From positions 1 to 64,000 of the forward strand of contig JBNKVX010000006.1 of NCBI GenBank assembly GCA_050299435.1: a stretch of 64,000 bases of DNA. Reading direction: 5' to 3'. This document shows positions 24,919 to 34,293 of this stretch, in pieces (position 1 is the first letter of the stretch; each line of letters opens with the position of its first letter). Below the pieces are notes generated by a model that saw only the letters and a program-made list of their open reading frames with translations, was not told the DNA's origin and did not search any database. Both the position numbers and the translations under genes were made by a program. This DNA is from 1162T-S-0a-05 sp050299435. GTDB lineage: Bacteria > Pseudomonadota > Gammaproteobacteria > Pseudomonadales > Cellvibrionaceae.

Positions 24919-27540
24919 TCAAAATATATTCTGATCAATAACTTCCTGTTCATCCCAGGGAGAACGGGCGCCTTGCCCAGAATCTTTTTGCTCTGGAACA
25001 TTTTCACTGCGGAAAATTTCGAAAATTGCATCAGGATCATCAACTCGTGCTCTTTCACCCGTTTCCGGATTAATTTTGAGTGACACAATACCCTGGGGCT
25101 GTTCTCTGATGGTTTCAGGTTTTCCATCGAGTGCAACTTTCATAAAGTCCATCCAAATGGGTAGAGCGGCTGTTCCACCGTATTCGCGATTACCCAAGGG
25201 GGCATGCACATCAAAACCAATCCATGCGGACGCCACAACGTCACCGTTATACCCTGAAAACCACACATCATTTGGGCCATTAGTCGTACCGGTTTTACCC
25301 GCAAGGTCGTTGCGCCCAAGCTGGCGGGCACGTGTTCCTGTTCCCTGGCGAATTACATCTCGAAGCATTGAATCAATGATGTAAGCCACACGGTCATCCA
25401 ATACCTTTTCTGCTTGTGGGTAGTCTTTGTCGCTCAGTATTCCGAGCCAATACTTGATCTCAAAAGGTAATTCAAAGGGATCATCTAAAAATTCATAGGG
25501 ATCATTTGGCATGATTGTATCGGCTGTTTCCTCTACATTTTCGCCATCTTGCACACTTTCACTGTCCGAGTCTTCCGAAATAAGAGATTCAGTATTTTCT
25601 GTCAAACTTACTTCTGTATCGTCTTGGGCAGATTCTTCTTTGGATTCACATTCGCGGCAAACAGTAAGAGCTTGTTCAAGAAAAATCGTTTCACCTTCGA
25701 GATTATCAATACGTTGAATCAACCAGGGATTTACACGATAACCGCCGTTTGCAAAAACTGCATATCCAGAGGCGAGGTTTAAAGGGGTGACACTGAGGCT
25801 GCCCAAGGACAAGGACAAATCTCTGGGCATGTTGGTGGTATCAAATCCAAACTTAGCAAGATTATTTACGGTTTTGGTGACACCTATTGCCCTTAATACC
25901 CTGATAGAGACGAGATTTTTTGAGCCATAAAGCGCTTTTCTAAGTCGCGTTGGACCCGAAAAGGTATTGTTGTCATTGGTTGGGCGCCAGTCAGTTTCTA
26001 ATTGTTCATCGTATTCAAAAACGATAGGTGCATCATTGATGACCGTTGCGGCAGTCATGCCGTGCTCCAGAGCGGTGGTGTAGATAAAAGGTTTGAAGTT
26101 GGAGCCGGGCTGACGTTCTGCCTGTGTAACACGATTGAAGTTGTTGTGGTGGAAATCAAAGCCCCCAACGAGCGCCAGAATCGAGCCATTGTCAGGTTTT
26201 AAGGCTACCAATGCTCCTTGAACGGAGGGTAGTTGTGAGAGCTGCCATTTTCCCTCGTCATCCGGCTTCAGGCGCACAACTTGGCCAAGCTGAAGCAATT
26301 CGTCTGGCGTTTTTGCTGCCGGATTACGAACATTTTCATTGACGTAAGGTCGAATCTTCGAAAGGTTTTCTTCCCAGGGGATTACAACTTCACTGGCATC
26401 AGCAAGCAAAAAAGTCACTTGGTCCTCAAGTATTTCTTTAACTGCCGCTGGAATTAAATTTGCGTAAGTCGGGATTGCTTCAAGCAGAGGTAGCCAAGCA
26501 CTGTAATCATATGTGACATTGCCATCGTCATCTTCACTGCTAACAATTAAAGTGGTGTCAAATTCCTGCTCAGCACCGCGATATCCGTGACGTTCGTCGT
26601 ACTCCATAATGCCATTCACCACGGCTTGCTGGGCAGTTTCCTGTAATTTACTGTCGATGGTTGTATAAATTTCGTAGCCATCTTTGTAGGCCGCTTGCCC
26701 AAATAACTCCACCGCCTTGGCTCGCGCCATTTCCGTGATATACGGCGCAGAAATATCCAGGCTTCTTCCATGTTGTTTTGCCGTAATTGGCTGAACGCTC
26801 GCCTCCTCGAATTGTGCTTGGTTTATGAATTTTTCCTCTAACATGCGGTTCAGCACATGGTTGCGTCTTTCCAACGCTCTTTCTGGATCATTAATGGCAT
26901 TTTTGCTGGATGGCGATTGAAATGTCGCCGTGATCATGGCTAATTGTGCGAGATTGAGTTCATTGATACTTTTCCCGTAGTAAACCTGCGCCGCCGCTTC
27001 CACACCATAGGCACGTTTTCCGAGAAACATGAAATTACAGTACAGGGCCATGATTTCATCTTTAGAAAGTTCCTGTTCCAGTTTGCGTGCCAAGATAATT
27101 TCATTGAATTTTCGCGTGAACTCCTTGCGTAAATTTAAAAATACGTGACGGGTTATTTGCATGGTGATAGTCCCGCCGCCCGGGCCCTTGCGGCCGGTTT
27201 TAATGATATGAAAGACCGCGCGGGCAATACCTTTAAAGGACACCCCCGAGTGTTCATAAAAGTCTTCATCTTCGGTTGCGACGATGGCATTGATTAAATC
27301 TTGAGGAATTTGGTCAATACTGAGGGGGGCTCGCCGGTGTTCACCAATTTCCCCGATTAGTTTGTTATCAGCGGAGTATATTCGCAGGGGAGTTTCGAGT
27401 TTGACTTCTCGAATTGAGGCCACCGAGGGTAATTTCGGACTTAAATAGAGGTACATACCTGCTATGCTTGAAAGTGCGGCACCTGTGCCGGCTAGGCCTA
27501 GCCAGAGGCAGGTAATCAGTATTTTGGTTCTCTTTTTCAT
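24919..27540 (-). CDS. mrcA: Penicillin-binding protein 1A (bifunctional peptidoglycan synthase)
   Basis: This class A PBP polymerises and cross-links peptidoglycan. One N-terminal membrane helix (about 8-30) precedes a GT51 glycosyltransferase domain with the catalytic-Glu block EDEDFYEHSGV (from 90) and GGGTITMQITRH. An OB-like insert follows, and then the transpeptidase with Ser480 in SNFK and KTGTT at 749-753. There is an acidic insertion after the CRECE motif, within the transpeptidase region. The protein has 873 residues. It is divergent from pilM, the classic ponA/pilM arrangement of Pseudomonas-like bacteria. Confidence 0.96.
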   Translation of the reverse strand: MKKRTKILITCLWLGLAGTGAALSSIAGMYLYLSPKLPSVASIREVKLETPLRIYSADNKLIGEIGEHRRAPLSIDQIPQDLINAIVATEDEDFYEHSGVSFKGIARAVFHIIKTGRKGPGGGTITMQITRHVFLNLRKEFTRKFNEIILARKLEQELSKDEIMALYCNFMFLGKRAYGVEAAAQVYYGKSINELNLAQLAMITATFQSPSSKNAINDPERALERRNHVLNRMLEEKFINQAQFEEASVQPITAKQHGRSLDISAPYITEMARAKAVELFGQAAYKDGYEIYTTIDSKLQETAQQAVVNGIMEYDERHGYRGAEQEFDTTLIVSSEDDDGNVTYDYSAWLPLLEAIPTYANLIPAAVKEILEDQVTFLLADASEVVIPWEENLSKIRPYVNENVRNPAAKTPDELLQLGQVVRLKPDDEGKWQLSQLPSVQGALVALKPDNGSILALVGGFDFHHNNFNRVTQAERQPGSNFKPFIYTTALEHGMTAATVINDAPIVFEYDEQLETDWRPTNDNNTFSGPTRLRKALYGSKNLVSIRVLRAIGVTKTVNNLAKFGFDTTNMPRDLSLSLGSLSVTPLNLASGYAVFANGGYRVNPWLIQRIDNLEGETIFLEQALTVCRECESKEESAQDDTEVSLTENTESLISEDSDSESVQDGENVEETADTIMPNDPYEFLDDPFELPFEIKYWLGILSDKDYPQAEKVLDDRVAYIIDSMLRDVIRQGTGTRARQLGRNDLAGKTGTTNGPNDVWFSGYNGDVVASAWIGFDVHAPLGNREYGGTAALPIWMDFMKVALDGKPETIREQPQGIVSLKINPETGERARVDDPDAIFEIFRSENVPEQKDSGQGARSPWDEQEVIDQNIF

Positions 27541-27631
27541 GGTTTTTAGCAGAAATGGTGATTAGAGGCGGTAATTCGCGATGAATTGCCATTATAAGAC
27601 CTTTTTCACACTTTACATATGTAGTCTTATG

Positions 27632-27659
27632 TTGCAGGCTATACTTAAAGTGCTATAAC
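27632..27659 (+). promoter_or_regulatory. Candidate sigma70 promoter for pilMNOPQ
   Basis: TTGCAG (27632-27637), a 16-bp spacer and TATAAC (27654-27659) lie 37 bases before the pilM start, in the divergent mrcA/pilM gap. This is a good though imperfect match. Confidence 0.5.
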
Positions 27660-27695
27660 ATAAACATCAGCTAAGTTGCGGATATAGATAGAAAA

Positions 27696-28763
27696 ATGGG
27701 ATTCTTCGGTTTATTTGACAATAAGACCAAGCCGATGCTCGGCCTGGATGTAAGCTCCACGACGGTTAAGTTGTTGGAACTCAGTCGCCAGGGCGACAGC
27801 TACCGCGTCGAAAATTACGCCGTGCGTCCCTTGCCGCCCAACGTTGTTGTGGAAAAAAATATTAACGATGTGGATGCTGTAGCTCAGGTTGTTAAGGCTG
27901 TTGTGCAGTCTTCACGCACGAAGCTAAAGGACGCCGCAGTGGCTGTAGCCGGATCTTCGGTTATCACCAAGCTAATAGATATGCCCGGTGATCTAAGTGA
28001 AGATTCGATGGAGCTGCAAATTTCACTCGAAGCGGATCAGTACATTCCCTACCCGCTTGAGGAGGTGGCAATTGATTTTGATATTCAAGGGCCCTCTGCC
28101 AAAAACCCTGAACAAGTAGAAGTTTTGCTCGCTGCATGTCGCCGTGAGAATGTCGACATTCGTTCTTCAATGCTGGAATTGGCCGATCTCTCCCCAAAAG
28201 TGGTTGATGTTGAGGCCTATACCCTTGAAAGGGCATTCGCATTGATACAGGAGCAGCTCGAAGATCAAGAAGAGCAAGTCGTAGCGGTAGTGGATATCGG
28301 TGCGACTATGACGACCTTGAGCGTATTGGTCGATGGAAAAACGGTGTACACGCGCGAGCAGCTTTTCGGCGGTCGCCAATTAACTGAAGAAATTCAGCGT
28401 CGCTATGGTTTATCTGCTGAGGAAGCGGGCTTAGCAAAAAAACAAGGTGGCTTGCCAGATGACTACGAGCCAGAAGTGCTTGATCCCTTTAAAGAAGCAG
28501 TAGTGCAGCAAGTGACTCGTTCCTTACAGTTCTTCTTTTCATCGAGTCAATATAATGATGTCGATCATATAGTTTTGGCTGGCGGTGTATCGTCAATGGC
28601 GGGCTTGGCTGGGCTGATTGAGGAGAAGCTTGGTACAACTGCTACAGTGGCCAATCCTTTTGCCAATATGTCGATATCCTCTCGAGTTAATGCTTCCGCT
28701 CTGGCCAACGATGCCCCTTCGCTAATGATTGCCACAGGTTTGGCCTTAAGGAGTTTCGAATAA
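27696..28763 (+). CDS. pilM: Type IV pilus assembly protein PilM
   Basis: PilM is the actin-like cytoplasmic protein of the type IV pilus alignment complex; it binds the PilN N-terminus. The 355 residues show the nucleotide-binding pattern: MLGLDVSSTTVKLLELS near the N-terminus, VVAVVDIGATMTTLSVL in the middle and HIVLAGGVSSMAGLAGLIEE near the end. It is the first gene of the pilMNOPQ operon, one base from pilN. Confidence 0.97.
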   Translation: MGFFGLFDNKTKPMLGLDVSSTTVKLLELSRQGDSYRVENYAVRPLPPNVVVEKNINDVDAVAQVVKAVVQSSRTKLKDAAVAVAGSSVITKLIDMPGDLSEDSMELQISLEADQYIPYPLEEVAIDFDIQGPSAKNPEQVEVLLAACRRENVDIRSSMLELADLSPKVVDVEAYTLERAFALIQEQLEDQEEQVVAVVDIGATMTTLSVLVDGKTVYTREQLFGGRQLTEEIQRRYGLSAEEAGLAKKQGGLPDDYEPEVLDPFKEAVVQQVTRSLQFFFSSSQYNDVDHIVLAGGVSSMAGLAGLIEEKLGTTATVANPFANMSISSRVNASALANDAPSLMIATGLALRSFE

Positions 28764-28764
28764 T

Positions 28765-29328
28765 ATGGCCAGAATAAATTTATTACCCTGGCGAGAAGAA
28801 CACCGTCAGGAAAAGAAAAAGGAATTCGTTACTCAGTTAATTGGGATGTGCATTCTCGCGGCTCTCGTTTCGTGGGCGTGGATTCATTCGGTTAACAGTG
28901 CGATAGAAAATCAGGATCGACGTAATGGCACTTTGAAAAGTGAAATTAGCTTGCTGGATAAACAGGTTAAAGAAATCAAAGAGCTCAAGAAAAAGCGTAG
29001 AGAACTTCTTGAGCGAATGAAGGTGATTCAGGATCTACAGGGAACCCGTCCGGTCATAGTTCGTTATTTCGATGAGTTTGCCAGGTCTGTTCCCGACGGT
29101 GTATTTATTTTGTCACTTTCACGTAATAACAAAGTTATCAATATTCAGGGTGTGAGTGAAAGCAATAATCGTGTCTCGGATTTTATGAGACGTTTAAATG
29201 CATCTGAGTTTTTCGACTCGCCCAATTTAAAGTCAGTAACCGTTGCCCCAAATTTTGGTGATCAATCCAGTCGCTTCTCAATGCAGGTCAATTTAGTGCT
29301 GCCTTCTGCAAGTAAGGAGGATAACTAA
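28765..29328 (+). CDS. pilN: Type IV pilus assembly protein PilN
   Basis: PilN is an inner-membrane protein of the alignment complex. The N-terminus ARINLLPWREE is the conserved cytoplasmic peptide that docks into PilM. A membrane helix (about 22-43) precedes a coiled-coil stretch rich in Lys/Glu (about 55-95) and a ferredoxin-like periplasmic domain. It has 187 residues. Spacing to pilM and pilO is one base each, so expression is tightly coupled. Confidence 0.96.
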   Translation: MARINLLPWREEHRQEKKKEFVTQLIGMCILAALVSWAWIHSVNSAIENQDRRNGTLKSEISLLDKQVKEIKELKKKRRELLERMKVIQDLQGTRPVIVRYFDEFARSVPDGVFILSLSRNNKVINIQGVSESNNRVSDFMRRLNASEFFDSPNLKSVTVAPNFGDQSSRFSMQVNLVLPSASKEDN

Positions 29329-29329
29329 T

Positions 29330-29947
29330 ATGGCAGATTTTCGACAATTTATCGATCAGCTTCAGGATTTTGATATTAATGATGTTGATTGGGATCGAAT
29401 TGGTGTTTGGCCAGCCCCAGCGAGAATCTTTGTGGCGCTGTTAGCAGCAGCGTTAATTGTGTTTGCTGCTTTCTATTTTATTGTTAGAGACAAAAATGCC
29501 TCGCATGAAAGCAAAAAAGCAGAAGAGCAAACGCTACGAGAATCATTCGAGCGTAAGGCATTTGAAGCAGCTAATTTGGATCGCTACCGGGCACAAATGA
29601 TTGAAATGGAAGAGTCTTTTGGCGCTCTGGTTAAACAATTGCCCAGCAGTACTGAAGTGCCGGGTTTGTTGGATGATATCGATGAAAAAGGGGTTCAAAG
29701 TCGATTAACCATAAAGAGCATTACCCCTCAGGCAGAGCGTGCGACAGAGTTTTATGTCGAGCTTCCTATTCAGATTGTAGTCAATGGTGGCTACCACGAA
29801 TTTGGAACTTTTGTCAGTGGAATTGCCGGGATGCCCCGAATCGTGACCTTGCATGATTTTAATATAAAAGGCGCAGGCGAAGGAAATACCATGTTAACGA
29901 TGGATATTCTCGCAAAAACCTATCGCTATAAAGCTCAGGAGAATTGA
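29330..29947 (+). CDS. pilO: Type IV pilus assembly protein PilO
   Basis: PilO pairs with PilN in the inner membrane and controls pilus extension. The 205-residue product has a cytoplasmic N-terminus (ADFRQFIDQLQDFDINDVDW), one membrane helix (about 31-53), a short coiled coil and the periplasmic core with LVKQLPSSTEVPGLLDDI and the FYVELPIQIVVNGGYHEFG strand. Its stop TGA shares a base with the pilP ATG. Confidence 0.96.
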   Translation: MADFRQFIDQLQDFDINDVDWDRIGVWPAPARIFVALLAAALIVFAAFYFIVRDKNASHESKKAEEQTLRESFERKAFEAANLDRYRAQMIEMEESFGALVKQLPSSTEVPGLLDDIDEKGVQSRLTIKSITPQAERATEFYVELPIQIVVNGGYHEFGTFVSGIAGMPRIVTLHDFNIKGAGEGNTMLTMDILAKTYRYKAQEN

Positions 29948-30489
29948 TGATGCGTTTCATTTCTCTAAGTATAAAAATTTTGGTTTTAGCGAGTGCGTTG
30001 GGTGCGTGTTCTTTTGGCGGTGATAATGATGATTTGCAGGCCTTTATTCGGGAAGTTAAGGCAAAGCCTGCCGGAGTCATTGAACCGCTTCCCACTTTCA
30101 GCACCTATGAATCCTTTACTTACAGCGCTGCGGTGTTAAGAAGCCCTTTTGATCCTCCAGTGGATATCGCGATGCGTCGCCCCCAGGGCCGAAGCGGAGA
30201 AGATGTTAAACCCGACTTTAATCGCAAAAAAGAGTTTTTGGAGGGTTTTGACTTAACAGCAATTACCATGGTTGGAACCATCGAAAAAGGCGGCACGTTG
30301 TGGGCGCTGATTAAAGATGGTGCGGGGGGAATCCATTGGGTCACCGATGGCAATTATCTCGGTAAGAACCATGGGCGCATTGTTGCAACAAAAGAAAACC
30401 AAGTTGAATTATTAGAAATAGTGTCAGATGGGCTCGGTGCCTGGTTAGAAAGACCGCGAATACTCTCACTTTCTGAGAAGGATTTATAA
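29947..30489 (+). CDS. pilP: Type IV pilus lipoprotein PilP
   Basis: PilP is an inner-membrane lipoprotein linking the PilMNO platform to the PilQ secretin. A lipoprotein signal with lipobox LGAC puts the lipidated residue at Cys21. The C-terminal domain has the family features FDLTAITMVGTIEKGG, WALIKDGAGGIHWV and VAKGNYLGKNHG-like sequence (here TDGNYLGKNHGRIV). I choose ATG 29947, overlapping the pilO stop, giving 180 residues. A second ATG follows at 29950. Confidence 0.95.
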   Translation: MMRFISLSIKILVLASALGACSFGGDNDDLQAFIREVKAKPAGVIEPLPTFSTYESFTYSAAVLRSPFDPPVDIAMRRPQGRSGEDVKPDFNRKKEFLEGFDLTAITMVGTIEKGGTLWALIKDGAGGIHWVTDGNYLGKNHGRIVATKENQVELLEIVSDGLGAWLERPRILSLSEKDL

Positions 30490-30491
30490 GC

Positions 30492-32666
30492 ATGTTTACT
30501 CAAAAAATAAAATTTTACCTGTTCCTTTTGCTGACGATGTGTTCCGGGTTTGCATATTGCGCAACCTTGCAGGACATAAAATTTGCGGAGCTGCCAGGGG
30601 AGCGTGCTGAAATTCGCCTCAGTTTTGACGACGTGCCAAGTGAGCCGGAAGGATACACAATCGAGCAACCCGCAAGAATTGTCTTGGACTTTGCTAATGT
30701 CACGAATGGCTTGCCTGAAAAGAAATACACCATGTCAGTTGGGGAAGTATCCAGTGCGGTTGTACTCGAAGGGGGAGGTCGAACTCGCCTGATTGTCAAT
30801 TTGGACGCAGCGGTTCCCTATTCTGCGCGCATAGAAGGTATAGAGTATGTGGTAGAAGTTGGCGCAGAGTCCGGAGCAGCAGCCTCTGTTGAGGTGACGC
30901 AGCAGCCTGAATTTATGCAGTCTACTCAAACAACAACACAAACTATTGGTGCGGGGAATTCAGGTATTACAAATATTGATTTCCGTCGAGGTGAAGTGGG
31001 TGAAGGTAAGGTAATAGTTTCACTGTCCGATCCAGGAATTTCAATTGATGTAGAGGAAGTGGCCAGCGGTATAGAAATCAGATTCCTGAAAACAGACTTA
31101 CCAGAACAGCTTCGACGTAAGTTGGATGTCTTGGACTTCGCTACGCCAGTTTCAATGTTGTCTGCACAGAAAGAAGGTGCGGCTGCTCTGATATCGATTG
31201 ATACCACTGGAGATTATGATTATTTGGCCTACCAGGCAGACAATGAGTATGTGGTGAGTGTAAAACCCCTTACTCCTGCAGAAATTGAAGAGAAGGAACG
31301 CGCATTTCAATATGTGGGTGAAAAGCTTTCTCTCAACTTTCAGGATATTCAGGTTCGCTCTGTTCTGCAGTTAATTGCTGATTTTACAGACTTAAATTTA
31401 GTTGCCAGTGACACAGTGTCCGGTAGCATTACTCTGCGACTTGAAAATGTTCCTTGGGATCAGGCCTTGGATATCGTTTTAAAAACCAAGGGTTTGGACA
31501 AGCGCCAAATGGGTAATGTTTTGATGGTTGGTCCTGCAGCGGAAATAGCTGAAAGGGAGCGCCAGGAAATCGAGACGAAAAAGCAACTGCAGGAACTTGC
31601 TCCTTTGCGTACCGAGTACATTCGAGTGCGCTATGCTAATGCGCGTGAACTTTTTGGCCTATTTATGGAGTCTGGTCGCGGTGCACAAGGCGGTGCTGGT
31701 GGACAAGGGGGCCAAAATGGAAGAGTCAGTACTGGAAGTATATTGTCAGAGAGGGGGTCGGCAATTGTTGATGAGCGGACCAATTCTATAATTTTGACTG
31801 ATACTGAAGAGAAAATTGTTCAGTTCCGTAGGTTGATAGATCAAATTGATGTTGCGATTCCGCAGGTCATGATTGAGGCACGTATTGTTATCGCCAATAC
31901 AAATTTTAGGCGGGAGCTAGGGGTCAGAATTTCTGGTGCGGGTATAGCTGAGACTTCTGCAAATACCGGTGTGCCTGGTGATGTAGATGGGCTTTCAGTA
32001 ACTGGTCGACTTGAAGGGGCGTTTTCTGATTCTGGTTCCTTGCAAAGCATCTATCCAACGGGTCCATTTGAATTACAGGATCAAACGATGGTAGATCTGG
32101 GCGTATTCAACCCAGCTGGGGCGCTTACCTGGAGTCTTATATCAAGTGATTTTCTTTTGGGCATGGAATTGAGTGCGCTTGAAACCTCCGGCTATGCAGA
32201 AATTGTAAGCCAACCCAAAGTGATTACGGGTGATAAGCAACCTGCTTCAATTGAGTCTGGTACTGAAATTCCTTACCAAGAAGAGTCTGCAAGCGGCGGC
32301 ACGACCACCACATTTAAAGAAGCGGTATTAAAGCTGGATGTTACACCGCAAATCACGCCGGATAATCGTGTCATTATGGATTTGCAGATCACTCAAGATT
32401 CGATTGGCGATATTGACTTGGCGAGTGGTATTCCCATTCTTGATATTACACAATTAGAAACCCAGGTATTGGTTCCAGATGGTGAAACAGTTGTGCTGGG
32501 TGGGATTTATACTGTCACTTCAGTGAACTCTGTTTCAAAAGTGCCCCTGCTCGGTGATATACCGGTTGTTGGCAATTTATTTAAAAACAAAGAGCGCCGT
32601 GAAGATAAAAGAGAAATCTTGATATTCATCACACCTCGCATCATGGATCACAATATTACCAACTAA
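30492..32666 (+). CDS. pilQ: Type IV pilus secretin PilQ
   Basis: PilQ forms the outer-membrane pore through which the pilus passes. The 724 residues hold a signal peptide (about 1-24) and two AMIN domains that should bind peptidoglycan (about 30-130 and 150-260). A secretin/TonB short N domain (about 285-345; LSLNFQDIQVRSVLQLIADF) and a second N domain with a glycine-rich loop near 395-412 follow. The C-terminal secretin barrel contains VPLLGDIPVVGNLFKNK and ends EILIFITPRIMD. It closes the pil operon six bases before aroK. Confidence 0.97.
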   Translation: MFTQKIKFYLFLLLTMCSGFAYCATLQDIKFAELPGERAEIRLSFDDVPSEPEGYTIEQPARIVLDFANVTNGLPEKKYTMSVGEVSSAVVLEGGGRTRLIVNLDAAVPYSARIEGIEYVVEVGAESGAAASVEVTQQPEFMQSTQTTTQTIGAGNSGITNIDFRRGEVGEGKVIVSLSDPGISIDVEEVASGIEIRFLKTDLPEQLRRKLDVLDFATPVSMLSAQKEGAAALISIDTTGDYDYLAYQADNEYVVSVKPLTPAEIEEKERAFQYVGEKLSLNFQDIQVRSVLQLIADFTDLNLVASDTVSGSITLRLENVPWDQALDIVLKTKGLDKRQMGNVLMVGPAAEIAERERQEIETKKQLQELAPLRTEYIRVRYANARELFGLFMESGRGAQGGAGGQGGQNGRVSTGSILSERGSAIVDERTNSIILTDTEEKIVQFRRLIDQIDVAIPQVMIEARIVIANTNFRRELGVRISGAGIAETSANTGVPGDVDGLSVTGRLEGAFSDSGSLQSIYPTGPFELQDQTMVDLGVFNPAGALTWSLISSDFLLGMELSALETSGYAEIVSQPKVITGDKQPASIESGTEIPYQEESASGGTTTTFKEAVLKLDVTPQITPDNRVIMDLQITQDSIGDIDLASGIPILDITQLETQVLVPDGETVVLGGIYTVTSVNSVSKVPLLGDIPVVGNLFKNKERREDKREILIFITPRIMDHNITN

Positions 32667-32672
32667 CTATCT

Positions 32673-33176
32673 GTGGCTTATCTTATCGTGCTTGTCGGCC
32701 CCATGGGGGCCGGCAAATCTACCATCGGTAGAATGTTAGCGGGCCGTCTAAACACCTCATTTGTCGACACTGATTTCCTTATTGAAGAACGAACAGGTGC
32801 CGATATCCCTTGGATATTTGACGTGGAAGGGGAAGAGGGTTTCCGCAATCGCGAAGCTTCTGTTTTAAAGGAAGTGCTGGAGGAAAACGATGCGGTTGTA
32901 GCTACCGGTGGTGGAATTGTGCTCAGAGAAGAAAACCGCTCAGCATTAAAAAAAGTAGATCATAGAATTTATCTCTCTGCTGGCATTGATCAACTGGTTG
33001 AGCGAACCTGTAAGGATAAAAAACGCCCCTTGCTGCAGGTTGAAAACCCCCGTGAGAAGATAGAAGAACTTCTCGCATTTCGAGATCCCCTGTATCGCGA
33101 AGTTGCAAGCCACATAGTAAATACTGATAATCGCAGTCCACGCAGTGTGGTTGCGGAAATCATTAATCTCCTCTAA
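32673..33176 (+). CDS. aroK: Shikimate kinase
   Basis: Shikimate kinase phosphorylates shikimate in the chorismate pathway. The 167-residue P-loop protein has Walker A GPMGAGKST (9-17), the shikimate-binding D-T-D motif (FVDTDFLIEERTG), FRNREASVL and the GGGIVLR loop. The start is GTG 32673. It follows pilQ by six bases and precedes aroB, the same pilQ-aroK-aroB order seen in Pseudomonas and E. coli relatives. Confidence 0.96.
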   Translation: MAYLIVLVGPMGAGKSTIGRMLAGRLNTSFVDTDFLIEERTGADIPWIFDVEGEEGFRNREASVLKEVLEENDAVVATGGGIVLREENRSALKKVDHRIYLSAGIDQLVERTCKDKKRPLLQVENPREKIEELLAFRDPLYREVASHIVNTDNRSPRSVVAEIINLL

Positions 33177-33192
33177 TTTCTTTGAGAACTAT

Positions 33193-34266
33193 ATGCGAAA
33201 GATTACTGTGGAATTGGGTGATCGTTCCTATCCTATTTTTATTGGAAAGGGGATCTTGCAGGACGTGTCTTATTTTCTTCCCTGGATTAAATCTCAACAA
33301 CTTATGTGTGTTACCAATAGCACACTAGCTTCCCTTTACCCTCAAAGTTTTAAACACTTATCAGGCAAAATTGGCAAAGTGGATCAGGTCGTGTTGCCGG
33401 ATGGTGAAAAGCATAAAAACCTGGAAACATTGAATCTTATTTTTGATGCTTTATTGCAAAAAAAACATAATCGATCGACCACACTATTGGCTTTTGGCGG
33501 GGGTGTAGTAGGAGATATGACGGGTTTCGCAGCGGCCTGCTATCAGAGGGGTGTAGATTTCATTCAAGTTCCAACTACTTTGTTGTCCCAGGTAGATTCC
33601 TCAGTTGGAGGAAAAACTGGTGTAAATCATGTGCTAGGCAAAAACATGATTGGAGCCTTCCATCAACCCAAATGTGTTGTGATTGATACTGATATTCTAA
33701 AAACTTTGCCTGATCGTGAACTGTCGGCTGGGATGGCCGAAGTCATTAAATATGGCTTAATAGCGGATTATGATTTTTTTGTTTGGTTAGAGCAGAATAT
33801 TGAAAAGCTCATGGGTCGGGATGATGAAGCACTGGCTACCGCTATTCAAAGATCGTGTGAAATAAAAGCGGATGTGGTTGCAGCAGATGAGCGAGAAGGC
33901 GGTGTGCGTGCCATTCTGAACCTGGGTCACACCTTTGGGCATGCGATAGAAGCTCATCAAGGCTATGGAAATTGGTTGCACGGTGAAGCGGTTGCTGTTG
34001 GAATGATGCTGGCTTGCAGGATGTCAAATAAGTTGGGTTGGATTGATGATGATATTGTTGATCGTGCACGTACATTAATTCGTGCTGCAAACCTTCCGGT
34101 GGAAGCACCGCACAATATGAATTCAGCTGATTTTTTAGATTATATGAGTGTTGACAAAAAAGTTTTGGATGGCAGCCTTCGCTTGATACTGCTTAAAGCC
34201 TGCGGAAAAGCGGTTGTCAGTCAGGACTTCGAACAGCAAGCGCTAATGTCGACACTTCCAAATTGA
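33193..34266 (+). CDS. aroB: 3-dehydroquinate synthase
   Basis: AroB converts DAHP to 3-dehydroquinate using bound NAD and a metal ion. From ATG 33193 the 357-residue protein starts MRKITVELGDRSYPI, as in relatives. A longer in-frame start at 33145 would run back into aroK and is not supported. Visible motifs are LPDGEKHKNLETL, FGGGVVGDMTGFAAA, QVPTTLLSQVDSSVGGKTGVNH and the metal-binding LNLGHTFGHAIE. Confidence 0.96.
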   Translation: MRKITVELGDRSYPIFIGKGILQDVSYFLPWIKSQQLMCVTNSTLASLYPQSFKHLSGKIGKVDQVVLPDGEKHKNLETLNLIFDALLQKKHNRSTTLLAFGGGVVGDMTGFAAACYQRGVDFIQVPTTLLSQVDSSVGGKTGVNHVLGKNMIGAFHQPKCVVIDTDILKTLPDRELSAGMAEVIKYGLIADYDFFVWLEQNIEKLMGRDDEALATAIQRSCEIKADVVAADEREGGVRAILNLGHTFGHAIEAHQGYGNWLHGEAVAVGMMLACRMSNKLGWIDDDIVDRARTLIRAANLPVEAPHNMNSADFLDYMSVDKKVLDGSLRLILLKACGKAVVSQDFEQQALMSTLPN

Positions 34267-34293
34267 GGGTGCAAAGACACATCGGTGATCCAC

